Source: Psoroptes ovis (taxonomy: Eukaryota > Arthropoda > Arachnida > Sarcoptiformes > Psoroptidae). Taken from it: a stretch of DNA of 64,000 nucleotides. A program made the translations under genes and the position numbers. Below are positions 52,192 through 61,900 of this stretch, piece by piece. Below the pieces are notes generated by a model. That model saw nothing but the letters and a program-made list of their open reading frames with translations, had not been told where the DNA came from and searched no databases. The first letter of the stretch is position 1, and every line of letters starts with the position of its first letter. Where the stretch lies: positions 1 through 64,000 of the forward strand of contig PQWQ01000044.1 of NCBI GenBank assembly GCA_002943765.1. The letters are read 5' to 3'.

Positions 52192-52247
52192 TGAATGTTT
52201 TAAATAATAATGATTCGAATCAAAATCGAATCATTATTAAAACATTC
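52192..52247. repeat. Imperfect hairpin (~22-bp stem)
   Basis: GAATGTTTTAA and ATAATGATTCGA on the left pair with TCGAATCATTATT and AAAACATTC on the right, with a 3-base bulge and a short loop. The ends do not match families 1 or 2. Confidence 0.75.
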
Positions 52248-52484
52248 GAATTAAAATCATTCGAATTTCGAATGAAAAATGAATCGAATGACCATTAATA
52301 AATATTCATATATCCATTAGAATGGATTATTTTTTCCGTGTGTTTTGATTATTTATTAAATCATCGACCAACAATTGCCATTATGAATTTGTGGAAAATA
52401 ACGAAATGATTGAAAATTGTCATATAAAATTGAAATGAATGAAAAATAATTGGATCGTGGAAAAGTTTAAAATATAATATTTTA

Positions 52485-52564
52485 TGGCTGTCCGAAAAGT
52501 TCATTCGGTTCAATCAATAGAGTTGTCACATGAAAATCGGACAAAACTTTCGGGACAACCTAAA
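52485..52564. mobile_element. Family-1 mariner-like MITE, subtype c
   Basis: Starts TGGCTGTCCG and ends GGGACAACCTAAA; core TTCGGTTCAATCAATAGAG. TA on both sides. Confidence 0.83.
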
Positions 52565-52797
52565 TAAAATAAATGAATGTGAATGTAAAAAATCCATGAG
52601 AAAATGTGTAATTATTTAATTTCATTTTCATTTTTCCATGATTACATTTCAAATAGTTTTGAATTTCTTTGAATAATGTTCATGTTCTCTTTTTTTTCAA
52701 ACATTATTTTCTTCAAATTTGAACAACAGAAAATCACTTTCTCTTTGCATTTCTATTAGTTGTTTTCAGCAGCAAATTGATGATGATGGTTAATATA

Positions 52798-52878
52798 TTA
52801 GGTTGTTCGAAAAGTTTTTGCCGATTTTCACATGTTTTTCAATCAGTAAATCGGCAAAAACTTTTCGGACAGCCATAA
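52798..52878. mobile_element. Family-1 mariner-like MITE, subtype b
   Basis: 81 bp, TTAGGTTGTTCG to CGGACAGCCATAA, core ATGTTTTTCAATCAGTAAAT. Clean TA on both sides. Confidence 0.9.
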
Positions 52879-53253
52879 TAACACAATAATTGCTTAAAAT
52901 TGCTTGAACCACCGAGTTATTTTTTCTCTTGAAAATAATTTAAGAAAAAGGCCAGTCATTTCGTTTGTTTGTTTATCTTGTTTATTTTTCCACAACAACA
53001 ACAACTGTGATCAACCAGAAATATTTATTTATTTTAAAAAAATGTTAATTTCACCCTTTTAAAAAAATCATATAATTATTGTTCAGGTTTAAATAGTTTA
53101 AATTATAAAAAAATTGTCATTTTCAATTCGAATTTCGAATCATTTAGACAACCGATTACGTTGACATATTTTTCTGTCCATTGACCCAACATTTTCCAAG
53201 TGTTTGATCTATAGACTCTTGGAAATTCAGTCAAAATTTTGAACATTGAAACA

Positions 53254-55208
53254 ATGATGAATCGTCACCGAATATTGGCCAACAGCCTTCACGAACAGTT
53301 GGATTCAATCAAATCATCGACTAGTTTACCACAAATGAAATATTTCATTAAAAAGTATTCAATTCTATATGGTTGTCTGAAAAGTTTTTGCCGATTTTCA
53401 AATGTTTTTCAATCAGTAAATCGGTAAAAACTTTGCGGACAGCATTAATATTTGGTTCGATTTACGAATGATTAATTGGTTCTAATCCTTTCCATAGGAA
53501 AATGGCCAAATATAAAATTCCAACCATAAATCGTATGATTCGTAAATCATCGCCGCCAATCCAAGTAAATCATGTTAATGAATTAAGAAATGATCATGAG
53601 AACTATTCAAAACTGAATGAAATGGATTATGAATTTGATTGGGCTTCAGATTTTGATGACGATGATGATGATGAAGAAGAAGATCAAGATAATGATATTG
53701 ACAATTATATTCAAAATACTAATGACTTTGAAGATTCTGTCGACGATGATTATGCTTACGATACGGATAAATCGACGACCACAAACTCTACAAATCAGGT
53801 AATTATCCAAATGAAAATAAGCGTTATTTTTTGACTTTGAATTTTTTTCGACTATTTTTTTTAACGTGTAGGATGCTGCCACAATAAACGACAATAATTT
53901 GCTAAATAAATCAAATATAAATGATGGTAGTAAAGAAATGAATCTAATAAAATCATCACCAATTTCAAGGTGAGAACAATCAATTGAAATTAATTCAAAT
54001 AAACAAAAAAAAATTACAATAAGGTCAAATTTTCTGAAATTTCAAATATGTTCATTGTAATTTTATGAATTATAGACATATACGAAGACCAATTTCGGAT
54101 CCACCACCGCCACCATTACCAAAATGTCCACCTCCAGATTTGTTGGATGAAATAGTGGTAGTGTCATCATCCATTAATCATCATTTGACATCATCAATGC
54201 TGACCAATTCTTATGAATTATCAATGAAATCAATCACCAATAACAATAGCCCTAACAACAGTAATAATGATTATTTAATGCCAAATGTTTCGACAACAGC
54301 AGCTGCAGCAGCTACACAAATAACATTGATCGATAAAATAGGTCCAAGTTATCGTTCTAGTCCTAATATACCGGCAACAGGTAGTTTTTGAATTGACATT
54401 TTTTGAAGCCCTTAATGATTCGATTTTTTTCTGGGGGTATTTTCATAGTCATAGACCGACCATTACCACCGATACCCAGAGATGATTCGTTGAATAATAA
54501 TGATGAATCGTTATCCTTGAAAAGCTATCCATGGTTCCTAGATATTGAACGAAATGATGCTGAAACATTATTATTGCAGCATTATATTAGCATTGATGGA
54601 GCATTTTTAGTGCGAAAAAGTCGAAGAGCTGGCTTACGGATGCCTTATACGCTTACATTATTATATAATCAACGTATATTTCATTTGAATATACGCATAC
54701 GTTCTGATCGTTATTATGCATTAGGAAGTGAAAAACCGCGAGAAAAAGTAAGCATTTATTCATATTTATTTACAGGGTTTTCGAGTTTTTATTCAGAGTT
54801 TTAAAGTTGATTTTCGTAGTTTTGAATAAAATTTTGAACGGTAAATTACGAAATTCAATTTTAAAACTACGAATTAAAACTTTAAACCTTGAATTAAATT
54901 TAAACCCTTTATTTATTTATATTTAAATCTTCAAAAATCATCATCACTTTTAATTCAATCATTTTTTTTGTCAAAAATAGACATTTCGTACAATAGCCGA
55001 TATGATTGAACATCATTATAAGGAGCCAATTTATTTGACTTCAAAAGGTTCGGATATTTTTAATATTTTTTTAAAAACCTCTAACCCTTAATATTCAAAA
55101 ATGGAAATAATCGAATTTTACTAAATTTACTAAATTTAAAATTATCATATTTCCAAAGGAATGATTGCTGGCAAAACAACGCTTATATTGATGAGATTTG
55201 ATTTATGA
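53254..55208 (+). CDS. SH2 adaptor resembling SLP-76/BLNK family
   Basis: Seven exons give about 406 residues: 53254-53354, 53498-53798, 53872-53969, 54076-54380, 54449-54747, 54981-55047, 55159-55208. Phases agree and the short last exon completes the SH2 fold. The N-terminal part contains an acidic Tyr block (about residues 85-125; DDDYAYDTDKS). Proline motifs follow (DPPPPPLPKCPPP; RPLPPIPR), with a YLMP motif between them. The SH2 domain spans about 297-404 with GAFLVRKS (Arg 324), PYTLTLLYNQRIFHLNIRIR and TIADMIEHHYKEPIYLTSKG. The strand pattern YTLTLLYN...FHLNIR...YYALG is closest to SLP-76/BLNK/CLNK SH2 domains, which dock on tyrosine-phosphorylated partners. No N-terminal SAM domain is seen, unlike SLP-76. 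Introns 1 and 5 each carry a MITE. Exon 5 has two in-frame acceptors. A cytosolic tyrosine-kinase signalling role is inferred from the family. Confidence 0.78.
53368..53448. mobile_element. Family-1 mariner-like MITE, subtype b, in SH2-gene intron 1
   Basis: TATGGTTGTCTG to CGGACAGCATTAA, core ATGTTTTTCAATCAGTAAAT. TA on both sides. It begins 13 bp after the splice donor and makes up over half of the 143-bp intron. Confidence 0.87.
54773..54891. mobile_element. Family-2 inverted-repeat MITE, short form, in SH2-gene intron 5
   Basis: 119 bp, CAGGGTTTTCGAG to TTTAAACCTTG. TA on the left; the right flank has changed. Confidence 0.85.
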
Positions 55209-55564
55209 AACAAAATGGATACGACAACAATAATGTATTTCGGTTGTTCGAAAAGTTTTAGCCGATTTTTTCGAACAACTTTATTGATTTAGCCGAATAA
55301 ACTTTTTGGACAACAACCTTTAATATAAAAGTGTGACGTAAATAGTTTTGGTTTCCGTTTTTTCTTTGAAAATAATGATTATTATTGATCAAAATAAATC
55401 TATAGCCTTGTGTGTATGGCTGTGTGTATTGTTGAAATATAAATATCTGAGCAAACAAAATTTCCATTCTTCTATTGTTTGAATGAAGCACCCAACCCCA
55501 ATAATAATCACTGAATATAATGATTACAATCACATTCATCCAATCAAGTTGAATTTAGAATTAA
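55209..55564. other. Intergenic region between the SH2 and PTB genes
   Basis: 356 bp with one family-1 element and no gene seen. Confidence 0.6.
55238..55323. mobile_element. Family-1 mariner-like MITE, subtype c reversed
   Basis: Starts TTCGGTTGTTCG and ends TGGACAACAACCTTTAA; TA on both sides. It lies just 30 bp after the SH2 gene stop, probably in its 3' untranslated region. Confidence 0.83.
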
Positions 55565-56185
55565 ATGAACAAGTTAATTATGACTAGTAACAATGATAAC
55601 AATGACAATATTGAACATAATATCAACAATAATGTATATCATGTTCAAGTTATCGAAACCGATGCATCAATCCGTTGTGGACTGAAGCCATTCATCATAT
55701 ATCATCTCATAATTGAATCTACTAAGTTGAAATTGAAAATAAATCATAAATATTTACCCCAAGATGAACAGCAGCAACAACAACCAGAAGATAATCAATC
55801 ATCAAGTATATTATTTGAATGGCCATACAAACATCTAAGACGTTATGGTTATACCAGTAATAGTATATCATTTGAAGCCGGATCTAAATCAGTAACTGGT
55901 GAAGGCTTGTTCATATTTCGTAATAAAAAATCAAAAATTTTATATAATCAAATTAATGATTATATTGAAATGATTAAACGAAATAGCAGTGGCAGTAGTA
56001 GTAAATCGAATGTTAATGATAATAAGGCCAAAATCAATGATAATCAGCTGTTAATCAATTACAACAATGATAATGAACAATCGATTGTTAATCATCAATC
56101 AATCAAACATCATCATCATCATCATCATGTAGTTCCACATTTAATCATTAATGGCTGTCCATATGCATTGATTATTAAAAAATAA
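55565..56185 (+). CDS. DOK-like PTB (IRS-type) domain protein
   Basis: A single-exon 206-residue protein; a TAA directly before the ATG closes the frame. The PTB domain spans about residues 22-135. It starts YHVQVIETDASIRCGLK, continues with a strand (YHLIIESTKLKL), then FEWPYKHLRRYGY, ISFEAGSKSVTGEG and a C-terminal helix (LYNQINDYIEMIKR). This matches the IRS-type PTB of DOK docking proteins, with some likeness to FRS2. Insertions of Gln/Asp (DEQQQQQPED) and a poly-His tail are lineage-specific. There is no PH domain or myristoylation signal, which DOK and FRS2 proteins normally have. The two arginines after EAG that bind phosphotyrosine in DOK are replaced by Ser-Lys, so binding to NPxY may be lost or phosphate-independent. 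It lies 356 bp after the SH2 adaptor on the same strand. A second ATG at 55580 is possible. Confidence 0.75.
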   Translation: MNKLIMTSNNDNNDNIEHNINNNVYHVQVIETDASIRCGLKPFIIYHLIIESTKLKLKINHKYLPQDEQQQQQPEDNQSSSILFEWPYKHLRRYGYTSNSISFEAGSKSVTGEGLFIFRNKKSKILYNQINDYIEMIKRNSSGSSSKSNVNDNKAKINDNQLLINYNNDNEQSIVNHQSIKHHHHHHHVVPHLIINGCPYALIIKK

Positions 56186-56221
56186 AAAATCATTTGTATT
56201 TTGTTAATTTTTGAAAATGTA

Positions 56222-56307
56222 TTACGGTTGTCCGAAAAGTTTTCGCCAGTGTCATATCCCTAGAAAATGATTGTAAAAATCAGCAAAAACTTTTCGGACA
56301 ACCAGAA
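56222..56307. mobile_element. Family-1 mariner-like MITE, subtype a-like
   Basis: TTACGGTTGTCCG to CGGACAACCAGAA; TA on the left. It starts 36 bp after the PTB gene stop. Confidence 0.82.
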
Positions 56308-57042
56308 TGTATTTGTTTTTGATTTTGTTAATTTGTGTTAAATAAATTTATTTTGTCAAATTGATGTTCATTGTTTGTTGTCACTTCTTGTTTTTTTTCA
56401 GTGAAAACAAAAACATGACATGAAATCTGTTTTTTTTCGATTTTGGCAATCTGACAATCATTCAAAAATTTGTTAAATTAGCACGCAATTTTTTCCGCAA
56501 AGAAAATTTTGGTTGCGTCTTATGTCATAATTAAACAAAGACAAATTCAAAAATTTAAATTTTGATTCGAAAATAAGAAAATTTCCACAGTAAACTTTGA
56601 ATTCGTTTGAAACTAACAAACCAACAGATCATCACGTAAGTTATATGTTAAGCTATTCATTCATCTTCCAATCCAAACGATTCAGCAGATTTTGAATGGT
56701 TGAAAAAAATATATTTTGATCAAATTGTAACAAAAAATTATCGAATCAATAACAGATTAATCGAAGCCGAATTGTTCAACAAACAAACAATAAATTGTGA
56801 TTGTTAAATTGATTTAATTGAATTGAATAATTGAAAATTGATTGATGTCAATTTGTAGAGGGAATTAATCGAATGTAAGCGATGTGTTAAAGAAAATGTA
56901 TAAGAAATAATTGAACAAATTTTATCTTTGCATGTAAATATATGTGATATAAATCAATTGAACATGATAAAAATCATGTTTTTTTCTTCTTATTCAAACA
57001 TCAATCGAATCAATTTACTTTGATGATTATTTCATTTCTTTA

Positions 57043-57207
57043 CAGGGTTTCAAGTTTTAATTCAGAGTTTTGAAATTGATTTTCGTAGTTTTAAAATTTA
57101 ATTTAGTAATTTTATCGTTGTAAAATTGCATTCAAAATTACGAAAATAAACTTGAAAACTATGAAAATTAATTTTAAAACTACGATTTAAAACTTTTGAA
57201 ACCATTG
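57043..57207. mobile_element. Family-2 inverted-repeat MITE, long form
   Basis: 165 bp, CAGGGTTTCAAG to GAAACCATTG, TA on both sides. It has extra internal arm repeats like the copy at 43305. Confidence 0.88.
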
Positions 57208-57456
57208 TATTGGATAAATTGATATTCGAGGCCATATTTGATTTCGGCTTTTCAGTCTTATTTCGGTTCAAATCACACTTGTTTATTTGTTCGATCAAAA
57301 TCATCATTCACCAGTTTGTGCTTCGAATAGTGAACTCAGAACAAATTTCATATTTCTACTTGTCTGAACCAGCAAAACTAATTAATTATAATTCAGTTTT
57401 CTGTTCCTGATTCGCAGCAATCAACCAGCCATAAGAAACCAGCCAGCTCCAAGAAA

Positions 57457-58413
57457 ATGAATCAATCATTCGTTTTGGTCACAATATTTCTGATTGCATT
57501 GTCCGGGTCCTGTTTGGCTGTTCTTGGTCTGTAGCACTGTGTTTTATTTAAAAATACTTTGATTAAAATTAAACTTAATTAACTGACCAGATGCATTCAC
57601 ATCGGATGGCATCGATGCAGCATCATATTCATTACCACGTAGTGTTAATAATTATGAATTACATGATTCATGTTTGATTGAATTACGCAAACAAATGAAT
57701 TTGGAAAAACATGCCAGTCTTGTGTATAAACAAATGGCATTTCATTTCGGTAGCATCCGTATGGCAAGACCTGGTTTCGCTAAAGTATTTGAACATCATT
57801 CTCAAGAAGAACATGAACATTCGAATAAATTTATCAATTATATTGATTTACGTGGTTCAACTATTGGAACATTCAATATTACTGTAATTTTGCTATATTA
57901 ATCATTGATTTGATATTACAATAGGTTGTCCGGAAAGTTCTTGCCGATTATATCGTAGAAAATCATTGAAAAATCGGCAAGAACTTATTGGACAACTCAA
58001 ATACATATGATATTTTCATTTAATTTAATCAATAATCCTCCTTTCATTTGTTAGATGCCAGCTAAAACCACATGGAAAAATGCATTGGAAGCAGTCGAAG
58101 ATGCAATCGAATTAGAACATCATGTCACTAATGAAATAATTCGAATTCATCGTATTGCCGAAAAGACGTGTAAAGATATTCATGTAAATTTTTAACCCTT
58201 TAACAAATTTCAATTCAACTAACTAATTAATTGTATCAATCATTTTAGTTAATGAATTTCTTAGAAAATGATTTCATTGATGAACAAATCATGTCAATCA
58301 ATAAACTAATGAAATTGGCTGCTTTATTGCGGTCGAATGGTGGCGCCGGATACGGTGAATATCTTATTGATCGTGATTTTTTCAATGGTAAATTGAAATT
58401 GGAAGAACTTTAA
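57457..58413 (+). CDS. Secreted ferritin subunit, H-type
   Basis: Four exons (57457-57526, 57591-57883, 58055-58183, 58249-58413) encode 218 residues. A signal peptide (FVLVTIFLIALSGSCLA) marks the secreted arthropod ferritin class. The mature four-helix bundle keeps every H-type ferroxidase ligand: NLE and VYKQM (Glu, Tyr), SQEEHEH (Glu, Glu, His), ELEHHV (Glu) and DEQIMSI (Gln). The subunit should therefore oxidise Fe(II) and assemble into a 24-subunit shell that carries iron in the secretory pathway or haemolymph. No iron-responsive element was found in the 5' region, as in other secreted arthropod ferritins. Intron 2 contains a family-1 MITE. The C-terminal helix ends DRDFFNGKLKLEEL. Confidence 0.93.
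57919..58001. mobile_element. Family-1 mariner-like MITE, subtype a, in ferritin intron 2
   Basis: CAATAGGTTGTCCG to TGGACAACTCAAA with GATTATATCGTAGAAAATCA inside; TA on both sides. It makes up about half of the 171-bp intron. Confidence 0.86.
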
Positions 58414-58917
58414 AAATTCACATACATTTCACCTTCGTGACATACATACATATTCAAATTGAATTGAATGAAATTGCAATATTTTCCCCGATAGTTCGAT
58501 TTATTGATTTAATTGATTATTTGTTTCTATTAAAATTCAATATTTTGTTCACATTAAATAATTAAAAATAATGAGTAACACCAACAATACACCAGTGACG
58601 ACCTTTAGAATTAATTGAATGAAAAATGCAACAAAAAAAATCATTGATTGTATTTGATAAACTTGTCACTGTTTTTTATATTTGAATTTTAAATTATAGT
58701 GGTGAATACATGTTTTTTTTTTCGATCAATCAATGATTGATTTATTGATTATTCCCAAAAAAATGTCATTTTTTCATTTCTTTAAGTAAATTATTAAGTA
58801 GTAAATTACTTTGAATATGTCAAATTCGGTTTATTTGGTTTATTTCAAATTCAATTTGCTTTATTCGGGTTTCGAAAGGTTTTTCAATGGGTTTGACCCT
58901 TAATCGATTTTGAAAAA
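58414..58917. other. Intergenic region between ferritin and IR93a
   Basis: About 500 bp with no gene seen. It should hold the ferritin 3' untranslated region and the receptor promoter. Confidence 0.55.
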
Positions 58918-61900
58918 ATGTCTCCAAAATCATCGATAATCATGATGATATTGTCATTGTTAATTCTTATGATGATTGATTGTCATAGTTCAACATCAAT
59001 GACTATTAGAATAGGTATGGTGATATCTATAGCCTTTGATCACATTCAAGTTCAATATGTTTGATTTGTTTTATTTTGATTTATTTGTTTGCTGGCAAAA
59101 AGCATTCATACATGAATCATCAAATCATGCAGCAATTAATCAATCATTTAATATTTTCGAACGATTCGAACAACAATTAAACGAATTCAATTCCATTGAT
59201 GATCAAACATTGATTCGTTATGATTTCAAGAATTATAATTATTTTGATCAATTCATCAATGAAACTAATTCAGGTAAATAACACACGATTAATCGAAATT
59301 TTTGATATTAATGATGATTTATTTGTATTGGAGATTGTACATATTTATTTATAGTTGCAGTCACATCTAATTGCGATCAAAATAAAGAATTATATCGTCA
59401 TTTGCGCTCTAAATGCTGCGAGTCAATTTTATTCATTTTCTTTGATACAATTTGTGAGCGTCCATCAACGGATTTAGGTATTGCTATACCAAATGTTCAC
59501 CGGAAAGGTGAATTATTGCCATTAATTTATGATGTTGGACTGCTGTCATCGAAATCATTGAAACAAATAGTAATTTTATATGAAAATGAATTAGGTATGC
59601 TTGAAGTTTCCTTAGCAGATAAATTTCAAATTTTTCATTTTAAAGATTTATCAGATTTCCATCGATACTTTCAGCAATCATCCCGTGCAATCGAAACCCT
59701 AGAATTTAGTATGGAAAAAGAAACCCAACTAAATAGATATCTGACGCCATTGAATCAAGCAATCGTTGATAGTTTCAATGGTGATAATACTGGTGAACAT
59801 CGATCGACATTCTACATTGTAATTGGCCGCTTTGTATTATTTGAAAAAATAATCAATTCATTAAAATCATCAACATTAAGCAATCGCCGAAATAAATGGA
59901 CATTTATTATAACTGATGATATCGATTTTGACAAAAATACCAGTGGTATCCATACTGAAATTGACCTAAGTTCAGAAATCAAAGATAAATTAAGTATATC
60001 GGATGTATTCTTTATACATAATCAATTCCCTTCAGCTAAAAGCAACAGGTGTCTATTCAAAAATCTGAATAATTATCTCGGCAATGATATTCTAGTGGCT
60101 ATCAATCAAAGTGTCCGGAAAATTTTCGACCAGCAAACAATCGATGAATACACAATGATGAATAGTAGCACCAGTAGTAAACGGGTACAAATCAAAAATC
60201 GTTTATTATCCGAAATCAAGGTATTTTGTATATTGTATTGGGTTGTCTGAAAAAGTTTTTGCCGATTTTCAAATGTTTTTCAATCAATAAATCGACAAAA
60301 ACTTTCAGGACAACCTAATATATTTAAATAATGTTTGAATAATGAATTCTGTTATTTCTCAATGGAAAAGATTGCTCTAGATTCCAATGATCTCGTAAAT
60401 GAATGTCATACATTTTTAATGAAAAGTTTATTTCGCCATCGTACCAATGATCTGATGGATAAAACGAATGATTTAATAAAAATAAATGAAAATGGTATTG
60501 AATATGAAATCCATCAAAAAACCCATGGTAAATGGACTCTGTTCAAAGGTCTATTGACCGATGGACGACCATTTCAATCGGAGAATATTGATTATAAAAA
60601 TCGTCCAATAAAAATCGGTGTCGTTCATCAATTACCTTACATTGATATATCGTTCGTGAACGGTACACAAACCATACGTGGTACTAATCATGAAATGATA
60701 TTAGTTATTGCGGCTAAAATGAATTTCACACCGGTTTATACTGTTTATGAAACACTTGATCAAAGTAATGAAACTGTACATAGTTTAGTACAGAAAATTA
60801 GTGATGGTGAAGTTGAAATCGGTGCAAATGGTTATTGGAAAACATTGGAAACATTTCGTAATGTTGAATACACATATCCATATGATATGGAAGAGATTAG
60901 TATTGTCGTTAAGAAAACGGATGAAGATCATCGTTATTTATTTCTTGCACCATTTGCATGGGATGTAAGTAATTACAATCGGTTAAAATAGTCCCAATCT
61001 TATCATTTTATATTTTGACCATTTTCATTTGAACAGTCATGGCTTTGCCTGTTCTTAATATTGCTATTGATTGGACCAACACTTTGGCTTGTACATCGTT
61101 CAAGTCTTTATTATGAATATTATCAATTGAAAAATGGCCATGGTTTATTTCGGCTGGGAAATTGTATTTGGTATTGTTATGGTGCACTGGTCAATCAAGG
61201 TGGTGATTATTTGCCGCTGGCAATATCAGGTAGAATATTGGTAGCATTCTGGTGGTTATTCGTTATTGTCATTTACACCACTTACAGTGGAAATCTTGTT
61301 GCTTTGCTAACATTTCCAAAAACATTTAATTCGATTGAAAATATTGATGATTTACTATCGATGAAAAGTGTGATCAAATATGGCATATTCAGGTCACGTA
61401 TCTCTGATCTAATAATCGATTCACCTGAAACAAAAATTCGAATGCTATCGGATAATCTTGAATATTTTGACACTTCGGAAATACGATCAGTATTTAATCA
61501 AATGAAAAATTCAAAAATAGCCTTGCTAGCACCTGAACAATATGCAAAATATTTGATATCATTAGATTATGAACTATCAAATTATCAAGATTGCCGATTT
61601 CGTATCGCCAAAGAACCATTGATCATTAAACCGGTATCATTTCTGTTGCATAAAGCAATTGAAAATAATTTCATTCAACGTTTTAATCATGAATTGGGTC
61701 GAATGTCAAAATCTGGCCTTGTCACCTTATGGAATCGAAAATATAATGTCAGAGGAAACGATTGCCTATATCCATTGGTGATGCGTAATTCACAAGGCAA
61801 AGAAATACAATTATCACATATGATTGATTGTTTTTTCTTGCTTGGTTGTGGTCTCGTGATCGGTATTTGTGTGTTGATCATTGAAATGGTAAAACAACGA

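Larger units (their letters stand above)
51962..53253. other. Intergenic region between DCAF1 and the SH2 adaptor
   Basis: About 1.3 kb with no coding region seen. It holds two family-1 elements, a bulged hairpin at about 52192-52247 and the promoter of the SH2 gene. Confidence 0.6.
56186..57456. other. Intergenic region upstream of ferritin
   Basis: About 1.3 kb with one family-1 and one family-2 long element and no gene seen. The last 250 bp probably contain the ferritin promoter and 5' untranslated region. I found no CAGTG-loop iron-responsive hairpin. Confidence 0.55.

Noticed and set aside
54981..55092. SH2 gene ending at an in-frame TAA in exon 6
   Set aside because: Reading on gives SDIFNIFLKTSNP, which breaks the SH2 fold. 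A short exon at 55159-55208 restores the final strand (AGKTTLILMRF) in phase, though an isoform ending here is possible.
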